Counted from the first letter of the stretch, positions 8,522-17,944 are shown. The stretch: 64,000 nucleotides of DNA from UMGS1908 sp045655005 (GCA_045655005.1 JAZOOJ010000019.1:1-64000), one strand, 5' to 3'. The notes: generated by a model from the letters alone, not told the origin. Program-made: numbers and translations.

Positions 8522-9358
8522 TTAGTTCTCATCGATTTTAGTTCTTAATAATTTTTTATTATTTGCATTAAGCGGGCTAATCACTGAATGTCCCAAGTTG
8601 GATTCAATATCTGTTCTTGTGTTTTTGGCTATTTGCCCGCCCGTTTGTGCGACTTTTTTATTTTCGCTAAATGTTTGTGGCTTTTGTTGCTTGCTAATGG
8701 CGGTAGTTGTAACTTCTGCAAGCATATTAAGGACTAATTCAATGTCCGTCATATTATCACGCAAGTTTTCTTTTTTTAGCCCTTTGAGTTGTTTATATTC
8801 TTGGACAGAAAGTCCAGACCAAGCTTTTGTCATTTCGTTAGTAAGAATTGCATAATCTTTTTCTTGGGTTATCCCTCTGTCTTGCCATTCAGCGGTAAGC
8901 TCTTTGCGGGTTTTAATAGTCATCATTCTTTGAGTTATCCATTCTTCTGGATAACCTTTTTCTCTGTAAGTTTCAATGGCTCTATCAATTGCTTTTTGAG
9001 GGTCAGCAATTTCGTCCAATCTTTCGCTTCCAACCTGTGCCAACCACACTTTAAAAGGTTCTGCTTTTTTACTTGGGATAGATTGTACAAGTCTTAAAAT
9101 GCCTTTTGTGTTAAGGGCGTCTGTTTCTCTTAATTTGCCGTCTTGTGCGGGTAATTTCAACTGGTAACAATTTGATACCAGTTCACTTCCTTCTTTTTTT
9201 AATCTGCCTTTTAACACCTTCCAGTATTTACGAGCATCTTCATAATCTTTATCGGTTAAAATACCAACTACATCTACAACAGAAAAGTTCCAATCTTCTT
9301 TTTCACTATTCCATTGTGTACGAACTGTTCTATCTTCAAAAATTTTAATGTTTGACAT
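8522..9358 (-). CDS. BRO-N/DinD-like protein
   Basis: 278 aa on the minus strand. Residues about 1-115 look like a BRO-N domain (FEDRTVRTQWNSEKEDWNFSVVDVVGIL...YWKVLKGRLKKEG...), found in phage antirepressors. The C-terminal part has the arrangement seen in DinD-type DNA-damage-inducible proteins (GGxIAxNxRxxIExxxGxxVIS near 240-260). The family occurs both in prophages and as stand-alone bacterial genes; here no other phage gene is nearby. Its own start follows AGGAGAAAA on the minus strand. The exact role is unknown; a link to the DNA-damage response is family knowledge for DinD only. Confidence 0.75.
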   Translation of the reverse strand: MSNIKIFEDRTVRTQWNSEKEDWNFSVVDVVGILTDKDYEDARKYWKVLKGRLKKEGSELVSNCYQLKLPAQDGKLRETDALNTKGILRLVQSIPSKKAEPFKVWLAQVGSERLDEIADPQKAIDRAIETYREKGYPEEWITQRMMTIKTRKELTAEWQDRGITQEKDYAILTNEMTKAWSGLSVQEYKQLKGLKKENLRDNMTDIELVLNMLAEVTTTAISKQQKPQTFSENKKVAQTGGQIAKNTRTDIESNLGHSVISPLNANNKKLLRTKIDEN

Positions 9359-9449
9359 TTATTTTCTCCTAACGCAATTATTATATCATATGGGGGTTGT
9401 AATTGCATTGAATTTTAAAAAATTTCTCTAAAAATTTCAGAAATATATC

Positions 9450-9479
9450 TTGCACAAGAGTTTGTATCTGTGATATAAT
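9450..9479 (+). promoter_or_regulatory. Promoter of ppdK
   Basis: TTGCAC at 9450-9455, an 18-nt spacer and TATAAT at 9474-9479. Confidence 0.6.
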
Positions 9480-9520
9480 GACTTCGGTCGAATAAAAACA
9501 AAAATTTATAGGAGATTTTT

Positions 9521-12163
9521 ATGGCAAAGAAATACGTTTACTTATTTAGTGAAGGTAATGCTACTATGAGAGAACTTCTTGGTGGAAAGGGTGCAAACCT
9601 TGCCGAAATGACCAAAATCGGTCTTCCAGTTCCTCAGGGCTTTACCATCTCAACAGAAGCCTGCACTCAATACTACGAAGATGGCAGACAAATTAACGAC
9701 TCAATCAGAAACGAAATTATGGAAAACATCGAAAAGATGGAAACTATCACTGGCAGAAAGTTCGGTGATAAGGAAAATCCTCTTCTTGTTTCAGTTCGTT
9801 CAGGTGCAAGAGCATCTATGCCTGGTATGATGGATACTATTCTTAACCTAGGTTTAAACGAAGAAGTTGTTGAAACTCTTTCTAAGAAGAGTGGAAACCC
9901 AAGATGGGCTTATGACTGCTACAGAAGATTTATTCAAATGTTCTCAGACGTAGTTATGGAAGTTGGTAAGAAATATTTTGAAAAACTTATCGACAAAATG
10001 AAAGAGGAAAAGGGAGTTACAAGCGACATTGACCTTGACGCTGAAGACCTTAAGACTCTTGCTAATCAATTTAAGGCTGAATATAAAAACCAATTAGGAA
10101 AAGACTTCCCAACCGACCCAAAGGAACAACTTTTCGAGGCTATCAAGGCTGTATTCAGATCTTGGGACAATCCAAGAGCAAACATCTATCGTATGGACCA
10201 CGACATTCCTTATTCTTGGGGAACTGCTGTTAACGTTCAAATGATGGCATTTGGAAACATGGGCGAAACAAGTGGTACTGGTGTTGCGTTTACACGTAAT
10301 CCTGCTACTGGTGAAAAAGGTCTTATGGGTGAATTCCTAATGAACGCACAAGGTGAAGACGTTGTTGCTGGTGTTAGAACTCCAATGCCAATCGCTAAGA
10401 TGGCAGAAGTTATGCCAGAGGTTTATGAGCAATTCCTTGATATCTGCGAAACTCTTGAAAATCACTATCGTGATATGCAAGATATGGAATTTACTATTGA
10501 AGACAAGAAGCTTTATATGCTTCAAACCAGAAATGGTAAAAGAACAGCCGCTGCGGCTATTAAAATCGCTTGCGATTTAATCGATGAAGGAATGATTTCA
10601 GAGAAAGAAGCACTAATGCAAATTGATGCTAAAACTCTTGATATGTTACTTCACCCAACATTTGATAGTGCTGCACTTAAAGATGCAGACAAGAACAATG
10701 TAATCGGTAAGGGTATTGCTGCTTCTCCTGGTGCTGCTGCTGGTACAATCGTATTTACAGCAGAAGATGCAGTTGAAGAAGGCAAGAAAGGAAACAAGGT
10801 TATTCTTGTTAGACTTGAAACAAGTCCAGAAGATATCGAAGGTATGAAGTATGCACAAGGTATCTTAACAGTTCGTGGTGGTCAAACATCTCACGCTGCC
10901 GTTGTTGCTCGTGGAATGGGAACTTGCTGTGTTTCTGGTTGTGGCGAAATCAAGATGGACGAAGAAAACAAGAAGTTCACTCTTGCTGGCAAAACTTTCA
11001 AGGAAGGAGATTCTCTTTCTCTTGACGGATCAACCGGTACAATCTATGACTGTATGATTAAAACAGTTCCAGCAGACCCTAACAGTGGTTACTTTGGAAG
11101 AATTATGAAGCTTGCTGACAAGTACAGAAAGCTTGGCGTAAGAACAAACGCTGACTCTCCATCAGATGCTCAAAGAGCAGTTGAACTTGGTGCTGAGGGT
11201 ATTGGACTTTGCCGTACAGAGCATATGTTCTTTGATCCATCAAGAATTGGTGCGTTCAGAGAAATGATTTGTTCAGATACAGTTGAACAAAGAGAAGCTG
11301 CTCTTGCTAAGATTGAACCAATGCAACAAGAAGACTTCGAAGGACTTATGGAAGCTCTTCATGGTATGCCTTGCACAATCCGTTTCTTGGATCCACCTCT
11401 ACATGAGTTCGTTCCAACAAGCGAAGAAGATATTGCTACCCTTGCTAAAACTCAAGGCAAGACAGTTGCTGATATCAAGCAATTAATTAACGACTTACAT
11501 GAATTCAACCCAATGATGGGTCACCGTGGTTGCCGTCTAACAGTTACATACCCTGAAATTGCTGTTATGCAAACAAAGGCTGTAATTAAGGCTGCCATAA
11601 ACGTTCAAAAACGTCATCCAGAATGGAAAGTTAACCCAGAAATTATGATTCCACTTATCGGCGAAATTAAAGAATACAAGTTCGTTAAGGACGTTGTTGT
11701 TAAAACTGCTGATGAAGTTATCAAGGCTTCTGGAGTTGAACTTCACTATGAAGTTGGTACCATGATTGAAATCCCAAGAGCAGCTTTAACTGCTGATGAG
11801 ATTGCAAAAGAAGCTGATTTCTTCTGCTTCGGTACAAACGACTTAACTCAAATGACATTTGGATTTAGCCGTGATGATGCTGGTAAATTCTTGCCATCAT
11901 ATTACGCTAATAAGATTTACGAATCTGACCCATTTGCTCGTCTTGACACAGTTGGTGTTGGTAAGCTTATGGATATGGCTGTTACACTTGGAAAGGGTGC
12001 AAATAAGACATTACACGCTGGTATTTGCGGAGAACACGGTGGAGACCCATCTTCAATCGAGTTCTGCCACAAGATTGGCTTAGATTATGTTTCTTGTTCT
12101 CCATTCAGAGTGCCTATCGCTCGTCTTGCTGCTGCACAATCTGCAATCAAGGCTGAGAAGTAA
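9521..12163 (+). CDS. ppdK: Pyruvate, phosphate dikinase
   Basis: 880 aa, full length. It interconverts pyruvate + ATP + Pi with PEP + AMP + PPi and often replaces pyruvate kinase in fermentative Clostridia. The N-terminal nucleotide-binding domain begins with GGKGANLAEM. The phosphohistidine domain has GGQTSHAAVVARGMG (His about 458), and the C-terminal PEP/pyruvate domain has the catalytic Cys in CGEHGGDP (about 836). Codon use is more biased than in neighbours (many AAG, GAC and CTT codons), consistent with high expression. It has its own promoter, a GGAG site and a strong terminator. No PPDK regulatory protein gene is adjacent. Confidence 0.97.
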   Translation: MAKKYVYLFSEGNATMRELLGGKGANLAEMTKIGLPVPQGFTISTEACTQYYEDGRQINDSIRNEIMENIEKMETITGRKFGDKENPLLVSVRSGARASMPGMMDTILNLGLNEEVVETLSKKSGNPRWAYDCYRRFIQMFSDVVMEVGKKYFEKLIDKMKEEKGVTSDIDLDAEDLKTLANQFKAEYKNQLGKDFPTDPKEQLFEAIKAVFRSWDNPRANIYRMDHDIPYSWGTAVNVQMMAFGNMGETSGTGVAFTRNPATGEKGLMGEFLMNAQGEDVVAGVRTPMPIAKMAEVMPEVYEQFLDICETLENHYRDMQDMEFTIEDKKLYMLQTRNGKRTAAAAIKIACDLIDEGMISEKEALMQIDAKTLDMLLHPTFDSAALKDADKNNVIGKGIAASPGAAAGTIVFTAEDAVEEGKKGNKVILVRLETSPEDIEGMKYAQGILTVRGGQTSHAAVVARGMGTCCVSGCGEIKMDEENKKFTLAGKTFKEGDSLSLDGSTGTIYDCMIKTVPADPNSGYFGRIMKLADKYRKLGVRTNADSPSDAQRAVELGAEGIGLCRTEHMFFDPSRIGAFREMICSDTVEQREAALAKIEPMQQEDFEGLMEALHGMPCTIRFLDPPLHEFVPTSEEDIATLAKTQGKTVADIKQLINDLHEFNPMMGHRGCRLTVTYPEIAVMQTKAVIKAAINVQKRHPEWKVNPEIMIPLIGEIKEYKFVKDVVVKTADEVIKASGVELHYEVGTMIEIPRAALTADEIAKEADFFCFGTNDLTQMTFGFSRDDAGKFLPSYYANKIYESDPFARLDTVGVGKLMDMAVTLGKGANKTLHAGICGEHGGDPSSIEFCHKIGLDYVSCSPFRVPIARLAAAQSAIKAEK

Positions 12164-12226
12164 GCATACATAAAAATAAGGAGTTTGTTAATGCAAGATT
12201 AAGCTTTAATTTTAATTAACAAAATA

Positions 12227-12274
12227 AAAAGAACCTATATAACCATAAAAATGGTTATATGGGTTCTTTTAGTT
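12227..12274 (+). terminator. Terminator after ppdK
   Basis: A 20-bp nearly perfect stem (12227-12246 with 12251-12270) and a 4-nt loop, followed by T-rich sequence. Confidence 0.85.
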
Positions 12275-12290
12275 TTGTGACAAATTTAAC

Positions 12291-12318
12291 TTGACAATCA
12301 TTTAGGGTAGAATATAAA
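12291..12318 (+). promoter_or_regulatory. Promoter of the radical-SAM gene (leaderless)
   Basis: TTGACA at 12291-12296, a 16-nt spacer and TATAAA at 12313-12318. The ATG at 12327 is only 8 nt past the -10 box and there is no Shine-Dalgarno. Confidence 0.65.
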
Positions 12319-12326
12319 ATACTGTT

Positions 12327-13241
12327 ATGAAAAAATGTTATTTATGCCCAAGAAATTGTGGGGTGGACAGAGAGAGTCAAAAAGGTGTATGCGGTACGGG
12401 GGATAAGTTGATTATCTCCTATTCTATGATGCACCATTTTGAAGAACCAATCATAAGTGGTGAGCCGTGTGATGAAAGGGGCAGTGGAACAATCTTTTTT
12501 GGTGGATGCAATATGAAATGTGTATATTGCCAAAATTATGACCTATCTCATCACGCAAAAGGTGAGGAAGTGTCGGTATTACGTCTGGCATACCTTATGG
12601 AATTTCTTGAAAAACAAGGGGCTTACAATATAAATTTGGTTACACCAACTCATTTTGCTGATAAGATAATTGACGCATTGAAAATTTATAAACCAAATAT
12701 TCCAATTGTATGGAATACCAGTGGTTATGAAAAGCCTGAGGTTATTGAAAGATTAAAAGGTTATGTAGATATATTTTTAACAGATTTAAAGTATTATGAC
12801 GCCGAGTTGTCTAATAAACTATCTAAAGCTCCAAATTATTTCGATTGTGCAAGTCAAAGCATTTTAAAAATGAGAGAAGTTGTGGGTGAAGACATAATTG
12901 AAAATGGTATGATGAAAAAAGGGATAATTGTTCGTCATCTTGTTTTGCCAAATTATAGTGCAGACAGCATTAAAATTTTAGAGTGGGTAGCAGAGAATTT
13001 GGGCAAAAATACTATTTTAAGCATAATGAACCAATATTTGCCGTTTTATAATGCTAAAGATATGCCAGAAATGAATAGGAAAGTTTCTGCTATTGAGTAT
13101 AAGCGAGTAGTACAAAAAGCACTAACTTTAGAGTTTGATAGGGCATATATTCAAGACAACTCAAGTGCTGATGAAACTTTTGTTCCGCCGTTTTCTGACA
13201 CAAGCAAAAATTTATTAAACAAAGTAAAAGATGTCAATTAA
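12327..13241 (+). CDS. Radical SAM protein, PflX-like (pyruvate formate-lyase activase homologue)
   Basis: 304 aa. The radical SAM cluster motif CNMKCVYC (Cys61, Cys65, Cys68) is preceded by an N-terminal Cys-rich segment (CYLCPRNCGVDR...GVCG) typical of the COG1313/PflX group, whose members are annotated as activase homologues without a proven substrate. A TIM-barrel pattern follows (VTPTH, VWNTSGYE, DIFLTDLKYYD, RHLVLPN). The start codon lies immediately behind the promoter without a ribosome site. No glycyl-radical enzyme gene is next to it, so the target cannot be inferred from context. Confidence 0.88.
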   Translation: MKKCYLCPRNCGVDRESQKGVCGTGDKLIISYSMMHHFEEPIISGEPCDERGSGTIFFGGCNMKCVYCQNYDLSHHAKGEEVSVLRLAYLMEFLEKQGAYNINLVTPTHFADKIIDALKIYKPNIPIVWNTSGYEKPEVIERLKGYVDIFLTDLKYYDAELSNKLSKAPNYFDCASQSILKMREVVGEDIIENGMMKKGIIVRHLVLPNYSADSIKILEWVAENLGKNTILSIMNQYLPFYNAKDMPEMNRKVSAIEYKRVVQKALTLEFDRAYIQDNSSADETFVPPFSDTSKNLLNKVKDVN

Positions 13242-13258
13242 ATTTGACATCTTTTTAT
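13226..13258 (+). terminator. Terminator between convergent genes
   Basis: AAAAGATGTCAA (13226-13237) pairs with TTGACATCTTTT (13244-13255). It overlaps the stop of the radical-SAM gene and may also serve the minus-strand divIC. Confidence 0.75.
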
Positions 13259-13262
13259 TGTT

Positions 13263-13547
13263 TTATTTTTCGGTTATTTCAAAATATGTTTCACCATCTT
13301 TTATTAAAAGTTCGCTTCTTGCTAGTTCTTCTAAGTAAATCAATGATGAGCGTTTTTCAATGCCGTCTTCAAGATTTGAGCGTTTTTCTTGTAATGCATT
13401 AATTTCGGTTTGCAATTCAACAACTTGTTTGTCATATTTGGTGTACAAAATTCTTTGATAAGTAATAACTCCAACAAGGACAACTAAAAACGCTGTTGCA
13501 AGAACAGTTATGGCTTTAATGAGATTGTTTAATTTTTTTTGCTCCAT
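13263..13547 (-). CDS. divIC: Septum formation initiator DivIC/FtsB-like
   Basis: 94 aa. A single N-terminal transmembrane helix (about 12-30, AITVLATAFLVVLVGVITY) is followed by a coiled coil (YDKQVVELQTEINALQEKR) and a short C-terminal domain (YLEELARSELLIKDGETYF), the layout of DivIC/FtsB proteins of the divisome FtsL-FtsB-FtsQ complex. The gene overlaps yabQ by 32 nt. The yabP-yabQ-divIC order is conserved in spore-formers. AAGGAG precedes the start. Confidence 0.85.
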   Translation of the reverse strand: MEQKKLNNLIKAITVLATAFLVVLVGVITYQRILYTKYDKQVVELQTEINALQEKRSNLEDGIEKRSSLIYLEELARSELLIKDGETYFEITEK

Positions 13548-13893
13548 ATTGTTTTCTCCTTGTTTTTAGTTTGTTTTTGATGCAATTCATTGTTAATCTA
13601 ATCTTATTATAGATAAATTTAGTCAAAAAATCAACTAAATTTCCTATTGATACAATTTCAATTAAAAAACCAAAAGCAAAAGCACAAATTATATATAATC
13701 TGACAACTCCATTGTTGTATTTAATAAGTTGGTAGGTGAAAAGAAATCCAAGTATAATCATTGATATTATGTCAGATATAATATGTGCGCTTTTACTAGA
13801 ATTTAAAAGAGTTACAGGTATTTTGAGCAGGGTGTAAACTATACCTGAAATAAGACCAAAAAAAAGAGAAATGTACAATATTTGCATCAGCAC
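13516..13893 (-). CDS. yabQ: Spore cortex biosynthesis protein YabQ
   Basis: 125 aa with an N-terminal helix, then GIVYTLLK and further membrane helices (about 5-25, 38-55, 65-90), and a basic cytoplasmic tail (KNKLKTRRKQ). YabQ is needed for the spore cortex in B. subtilis. Assignment leans on the conserved position between yabP and divIC as well as the topology. Confidence 0.8.
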   Translation of the reverse strand: MLMQILYISLFFGLISGIVYTLLKIPVTLLNSSKSAHIISDIISMIILGFLFTYQLIKYNNGVVRLYIICAFAFGFLIEIVSIGNLVDFLTKFIYNKIRLTMNCIKNKLKTRRKQYGAKKIKQSH

Positions 13894-13899
13894 GCAACC

Positions 13900-14166
13900 T
13901 TATTTTATTATTTTGGAAAGAAGACCTTTTTTTGCTTTGGCGTATTCAATTTTTGCAATTTCGCCTTCTGCCTCTAGGATTTTTTCGGCGATTAGTAAAC
14001 TTTTAACTCTTAGTCCACTACCGGTAATATTTAGCGGACCACATTCAGTTTTTGCAATGATTTCTGTCGTTGTTGCACTCACGACTTCGGTTACTCCGGT
14101 GATTTTTAAACTTCTTCTTGCATTTAATTCAAGTTTATGTTCAATATTTTTAATATTTTCTGCCAT
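13900..14166 (-). CDS. yabP: Sporulation protein YabP
   Basis: 88 aa. Repeated beta-strand pattern (HKLELNARRSLKITGVTEVVSATTTEIIAKTECGPLNITG, shown here only in part by position: residues about 10-50) followed by GLxVxxLxxxxGxI-like sequence is typical of YabP/YqfC-type proteins. It has a good GGAGGG site and a candidate sigma-E promoter. Next gene is yabQ, 6 nt away. Confidence 0.88.
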   Translation of the reverse strand: MAENIKNIEHKLELNARRSLKITGVTEVVSATTTEIIAKTECGPLNITGSGLRVKSLLIAEKILEAEGEIAKIEYAKAKKGLLSKIIK

Positions 14167-14185
14167 TTAGTTCCCTCCATAGTAA

Positions 14186-14213
14186 TAATTATGAAGGTCT
14201 TACTTCAAATATG
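14186..14213 (-). promoter_or_regulatory. Sigma-E-like promoter of yabPQ-divIC
   Basis: On the minus strand, ACATATT (-35; core at 14208-14213), a 14-nt spacer and CATAATTA (14186-14193) fit the sigma-E pattern KMATATT-N14-CATACAnT. yabP is under sigma-E control in B. subtilis. The same 14-nt geometry occurs at yqfC. Confidence 0.5.
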
Positions 14214-14289
14214 TTTTCCACAAAAATATTCAAATTATTTTATTATTTTTCTTTGGTTATTTTTTGATTTGTTTTAAATTATTGGCATT

Positions 14290-16566
14290 ATGAAACAACT
14301 TTTAAAAAATATATTTGCATTATTTGGGTTTTTTACTCTTTTCTATTTCTTACAAAGGGCGTCACTTGCTGAGACCATTGCTCCCTTTGCAGTGTCATTT
14401 ATTTTTGCATTGTTTTGTATTGAAAGCCCCAATTTTTGGTTTTTATTAAGTTATTTTGCAAGTGGGCTGTTAAGTCATTTGACTCCGCTTGGCATAGTGA
14501 TAATAGTTTTACAAGTTACGTTGATTTTTGCATTAATTATTTTCGAAAGATTTATAAAGACCAAATTAAAACCTTTGGTGTTTGGTGTGGTTTTAGTAAT
14601 ATCTCAAATGCCAGAAATTTTTATTTTTAGATACAATGGACTTGTTCTTGCTAATTTCTTAATCTCAATAATACTATCCGTTTTGTTCTATTATTTATTT
14701 TTAAGATTGATTTACGCTGTTAAAAATAGGGGACTTAAATCATCGTTTACCGTCGATGAACTTTTTGGTGTTTTTATTTTGGTGGTGGGCATTACTTTGG
14801 GGACTGGGGCTGTTGAACTTAAAGGCTTTAATTTTGCACTGGTTGTGACCTTGATGGCGTTATTGCTTTTATCTAATTTAACATCAGTATATCCGATGAT
14901 GTTTTATGCGGTGGCGTCAGGAGTATCCTTTATGTTGGCTTATAATCAGTCTAACTATTTTGTGATTTTTGTTGTATGGGCATTAGTTTTGGCGTTATTT
15001 AAAGACAGTTATAAGTTGATAACTGTTATAATGATTATATTATCGGATGTTTTATTGGGGGTTGTTTTTAATGTTTACTTGAATTACGGCTTTGCCAATT
15101 TTTTAATGGTTGCAATTATGGGGGTTGCGTATTTTTGTCTTCCTAAAAAAATTAATAATCAAATAAAAAATAAACTTGAATATGTGCGACCAGACCCAGG
15201 ACAACTTGATGAAATGTTTAGACAAAGTGTTAAAAACAAGTTATCATCGTTTGTGGGTTTGCTTTATGATATTGATTCAATTTATAAAGATATGGTTAGA
15301 CCTATGAGTGATTTTACTAGTGCAAAGTCAGAAATTGCTAAAGATGTGTGCAAAAGGGTGTGCAAAGATTGTATAAATCGAAAAAGTTGTTATGATAAGA
15401 ATGTGTCAGGAATAGAGTTCGCAGTTGAAAGTTCCTTAGAAATTGCGATAAAAAAAGGTGAAATAAAGGTTATTGATATGCCTGCAAGCCTTGCAAGGTG
15501 CCCTAATTATAGTTTATTGGTTGGGAACATAAATCAAGCGTCAAAAAAATATTTAGCATTAATTCGTGAAGCAAGTGCAGAAAATATGGGCAAAATCACG
15601 ATAGGAAATCAGCTAAAAGGTGTTGCAGATTCGTTAAGGGATTTCAATTCTTCGTTAACAGAAGATTATCGTGCAGATAGAGAATATGAACAAAAGTATA
15701 TAAAAGAATTATTGTATAATGACATTATTGCCGAAGATTGCCAAATTATTTTTTGTTCAGATGGGAAATTAAAATCGATATCGATTTTGTTAAAGATGTC
15801 AAATAATAAAAGTAAATTTTTATGTGTTACGCAAAACTTTTTTAAATGTTTTTTAAAGATTAGCGAGAGCAAATATTCTGATAATAGCGGATGGCAGATA
15901 GTTTCGCTTACAAAAAAACCGAGGTATGGATTCGTGTTTGGAAGTGCCACTGTGGGGCATAATGGAAAGATTGTAAATGGTGATTCTCATTCTTGTATAC
16001 AACTTAGTGGGGATAGGTATCTATTATCTATCGCAGATGGGAAAGGACATGGAAAAGTGGCGGAGAAAACAAGTAACTTGACAATTTCGTTAATAGAAAA
16101 GTTTTTTAAAGCAAATATTTCAACCCAAACTGTTGTTACAAGCGTAAATCAAATACTTTCATTTAATAGTACTGAAAATTTTAGTGCAGTTGATTTATGT
16201 ATAGTAGACCAAAACAATGGTAGGGCAGATTTTGTAAAACTTGGCTCAACTCCAACGCTTATTAAACGTGGTGAAAAGGTTAGAATTATTTCAGGTTCTG
16301 GGCTTCCAATGGGAGTTTCGAAAATGGCAACTGCTTTTTACGAATCAGAATTCTTATCGGTTGGAGATATAGTAATTATGACGAGCGATGGCGTGTTTGA
16401 TGGTTTTGACAGCCCTGAAAATTTTGCTGGTTTTGTTAACAATTTACGACTTTTAAATATGGATATGTTGGCAAAATGTTTATTAGAAGAATCTATTAAA
16501 TTAAATGGTGGGAAAATTAAAGATGATTTAACAGTTGTGGCTTTTCGTTGGCTTGTTGATTATTAA
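14290..16566 (+). CDS. spoIIE: Stage II sporulation protein E (SpoIIE phosphatase)
   Basis: 758 aa. About ten hydrophobic helices fill residues 1-285. A regulatory region with a Cys-rich patch (CKRVCKDCINRKSCYD) comes next, then a C-terminal PP2C phosphatase domain with the metal motif SIADGKGHG (about 579-587) and TSDGVFDGF (about 698-706). SpoIIE dephosphorylates SpoIIAA to activate sigma-F in the forespore and interacts with FtsZ. It is somewhat shorter than B. subtilis SpoIIE. No ribosome site is visible before the ATG. It is divergent from yabPQ-divIC and followed by tilS, whereas in Bacillus these genes are collinear. Confidence 0.95.
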   Translation: MKQLLKNIFALFGFFTLFYFLQRASLAETIAPFAVSFIFALFCIESPNFWFLLSYFASGLLSHLTPLGIVIIVLQVTLIFALIIFERFIKTKLKPLVFGVVLVISQMPEIFIFRYNGLVLANFLISIILSVLFYYLFLRLIYAVKNRGLKSSFTVDELFGVFILVVGITLGTGAVELKGFNFALVVTLMALLLLSNLTSVYPMMFYAVASGVSFMLAYNQSNYFVIFVVWALVLALFKDSYKLITVIMIILSDVLLGVVFNVYLNYGFANFLMVAIMGVAYFCLPKKINNQIKNKLEYVRPDPGQLDEMFRQSVKNKLSSFVGLLYDIDSIYKDMVRPMSDFTSAKSEIAKDVCKRVCKDCINRKSCYDKNVSGIEFAVESSLEIAIKKGEIKVIDMPASLARCPNYSLLVGNINQASKKYLALIREASAENMGKITIGNQLKGVADSLRDFNSSLTEDYRADREYEQKYIKELLYNDIIAEDCQIIFCSDGKLKSISILLKMSNNKSKFLCVTQNFFKCFLKISESKYSDNSGWQIVSLTKKPRYGFVFGSATVGHNGKIVNGDSHSCIQLSGDRYLLSIADGKGHGKVAEKTSNLTISLIEKFFKANISTQTVVTSVNQILSFNSTENFSAVDLCIVDQNNGRADFVKLGSTPTLIKRGEKVRIISGSGLPMGVSKMATAFYESEFLSVGDIVIMTSDGVFDGFDSPENFAGFVNNLRLLNMDMLAKCLLEESIKLNGGKIKDDLTVVAFRWLVDY

Positions 16567-16579
16567 CTTTTAAAAACTA

Positions 16580-16608
16580 TTGCAAGACATAAATTTTTCG
16601 TGTATAAT
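16580..16608 (+). promoter_or_regulatory. Promoter of tilS (leaderless)
   Basis: TTGCAA at 16580-16585, a 17-nt spacer and TATAAT at 16603-16608. The ATG at 16619 is 10 nt beyond the -10 box; no Shine-Dalgarno. Confidence 0.7.
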
Positions 16609-16618
16609 TTAGTCAGTT

Positions 16619-17944
16619 ATGGAAGAAAAGGTTTTAAAGTGTATTTTAGATAATAATTTGATTAAAAATGGCGATAGGGTTGGTGTTGGACTTTCTGGCG
16701 GAGGCGACTCTATGGCGTTGATGTCGTGTTTAATAAAATTGCAGGCAAAAATTGATTTTCAAATTATTGCAATTCATATAAATCACAATTTGCGTGGAGA
16801 AGAAGCTCTAAGAGATGTTAACTTTGTTGAGAATTTTTGTAAAAAACATAAAATTAGGTGCCTAGTAAGAAGTGTTGATGTAATTGGTTTTGCAAAAGAC
16901 AACAAACATACGGTTGAACAGTCTGCAAGGGAACTCAGGTATAATGAGTTTGGGGATATAGTAGAAAGCGAAGGTTTAGATGTAGTAGCACTTGCTCATC
17001 ATCAAAACGACCAAGCAGAAACAGTTTTGATGCATATTGGAAGAGGGTGTGGAGTCAGTGGATTAGTTGGAATGAAGTATAAGTCTGGAAATTTCATTCG
17101 TCCAATGCTTGATATTTCTAAATCTGAGATAGAAGAATATCTTAAAAACGAAAAAATTGACTTTGTAGAAGACAGTTCAAATGAAAGTGATGATTATAAA
17201 AGGAACTATGTCAGACATAATTTGCTTAAATCCTTTGAAAATGCCTATTCTGGTGCAGTTTTGAATCTTGTAAAATTATCTAAACTTGCGAGTACAGATG
17301 AAGACTTTATTCAGTCAATTTTGCCTTGCGATTTGATTAAGTCAAGAGAAGATGGTGTAATCCTTTTATCCGAAGTGAAAAATTGTCATCTTGCAATTGT
17401 TTCAAGACTAATAAGAAAATGTTTTATTGAACTAAATGCTATTGTTGATGTTGAGTGTTTTCATATTGAAGCCATTTTAAAGTTGTTTGATACGCAAATT
17501 GGCAAAAAACTTGATATGCCAAATGGTGTTGTTGCGGTTAAATGTTATGACGGAGTTTTATTTAAAAAGAAAATATTTGAAAAACAAGCGACATTGTCAT
17601 TTCAATTAGGCGAATTCACATTTTGTGGTCAACAATATAAGGTAAACATTACAAATAAAGCAAGTGATGTAGGAAATAATTGTCTATATTTTGATTTAGA
17701 TAAAATTCCAAGAGATGCTGTATGGAGAAATTATTGCAGTGATGATGTTTTTACAAAGTTTGGTGGCGGAAGTAAAAAGGTAAAAGACTATTTAGTTTCA
17801 AAAAAAGTAGACTGTGAAAGAAGAAAAATATTACCATGTTTGTGCGTGGGGAATAAATGCCTATTAATTGCAGGGGTAGAGATATCTAACGATATTAAAA
17901 CAAACGAAAATACAAAAAATATAGGTTTTGTGCAAAAAATCTAA
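16619..17944 (+). CDS. tilS: tRNA(Ile)-lysidine synthetase
   Basis: 441 aa. The PP-loop ATP pyrophosphatase motif SGGGDS (26-31) is near the N-terminus, followed by INHNLRG and ALAHHQNDQAET, all standard for TilS. The C-terminal domain is present (KxxKDYLVSKKV...). The enzyme adds lysine to the wobble C of tRNA-Ile(CAU) so that it reads AUA, essential in an AT-rich genome. It lies after spoIIE as in Bacillus, but with its own promoter. Confidence 0.94.
   Translation: MEEKVLKCILDNNLIKNGDRVGVGLSGGGDSMALMSCLIKLQAKIDFQIIAIHINHNLRGEEALRDVNFVENFCKKHKIRCLVRSVDVIGFAKDNKHTVEQSARELRYNEFGDIVESEGLDVVALAHHQNDQAETVLMHIGRGCGVSGLVGMKYKSGNFIRPMLDISKSEIEEYLKNEKIDFVEDSSNESDDYKRNYVRHNLLKSFENAYSGAVLNLVKLSKLASTDEDFIQSILPCDLIKSREDGVILLSEVKNCHLAIVSRLIRKCFIELNAIVDVECFHIEAILKLFDTQIGKKLDMPNGVVAVKCYDGVLFKKKIFEKQATLSFQLGEFTFCGQQYKVNITNKASDVGNNCLYFDLDKIPRDAVWRNYCSDDVFTKFGGGSKKVKDYLVSKKVDCERRKILPCLCVGNKCLLIAGVEISNDIKTNENTKNIGFVQKI

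Noticed and set aside
8522..9358. Remnant prophage around the BRO-N/DinD-like gene
   Set aside because: No integrase, capsid, lysis or attachment-site-like repeats nearby; flanks are core genes.
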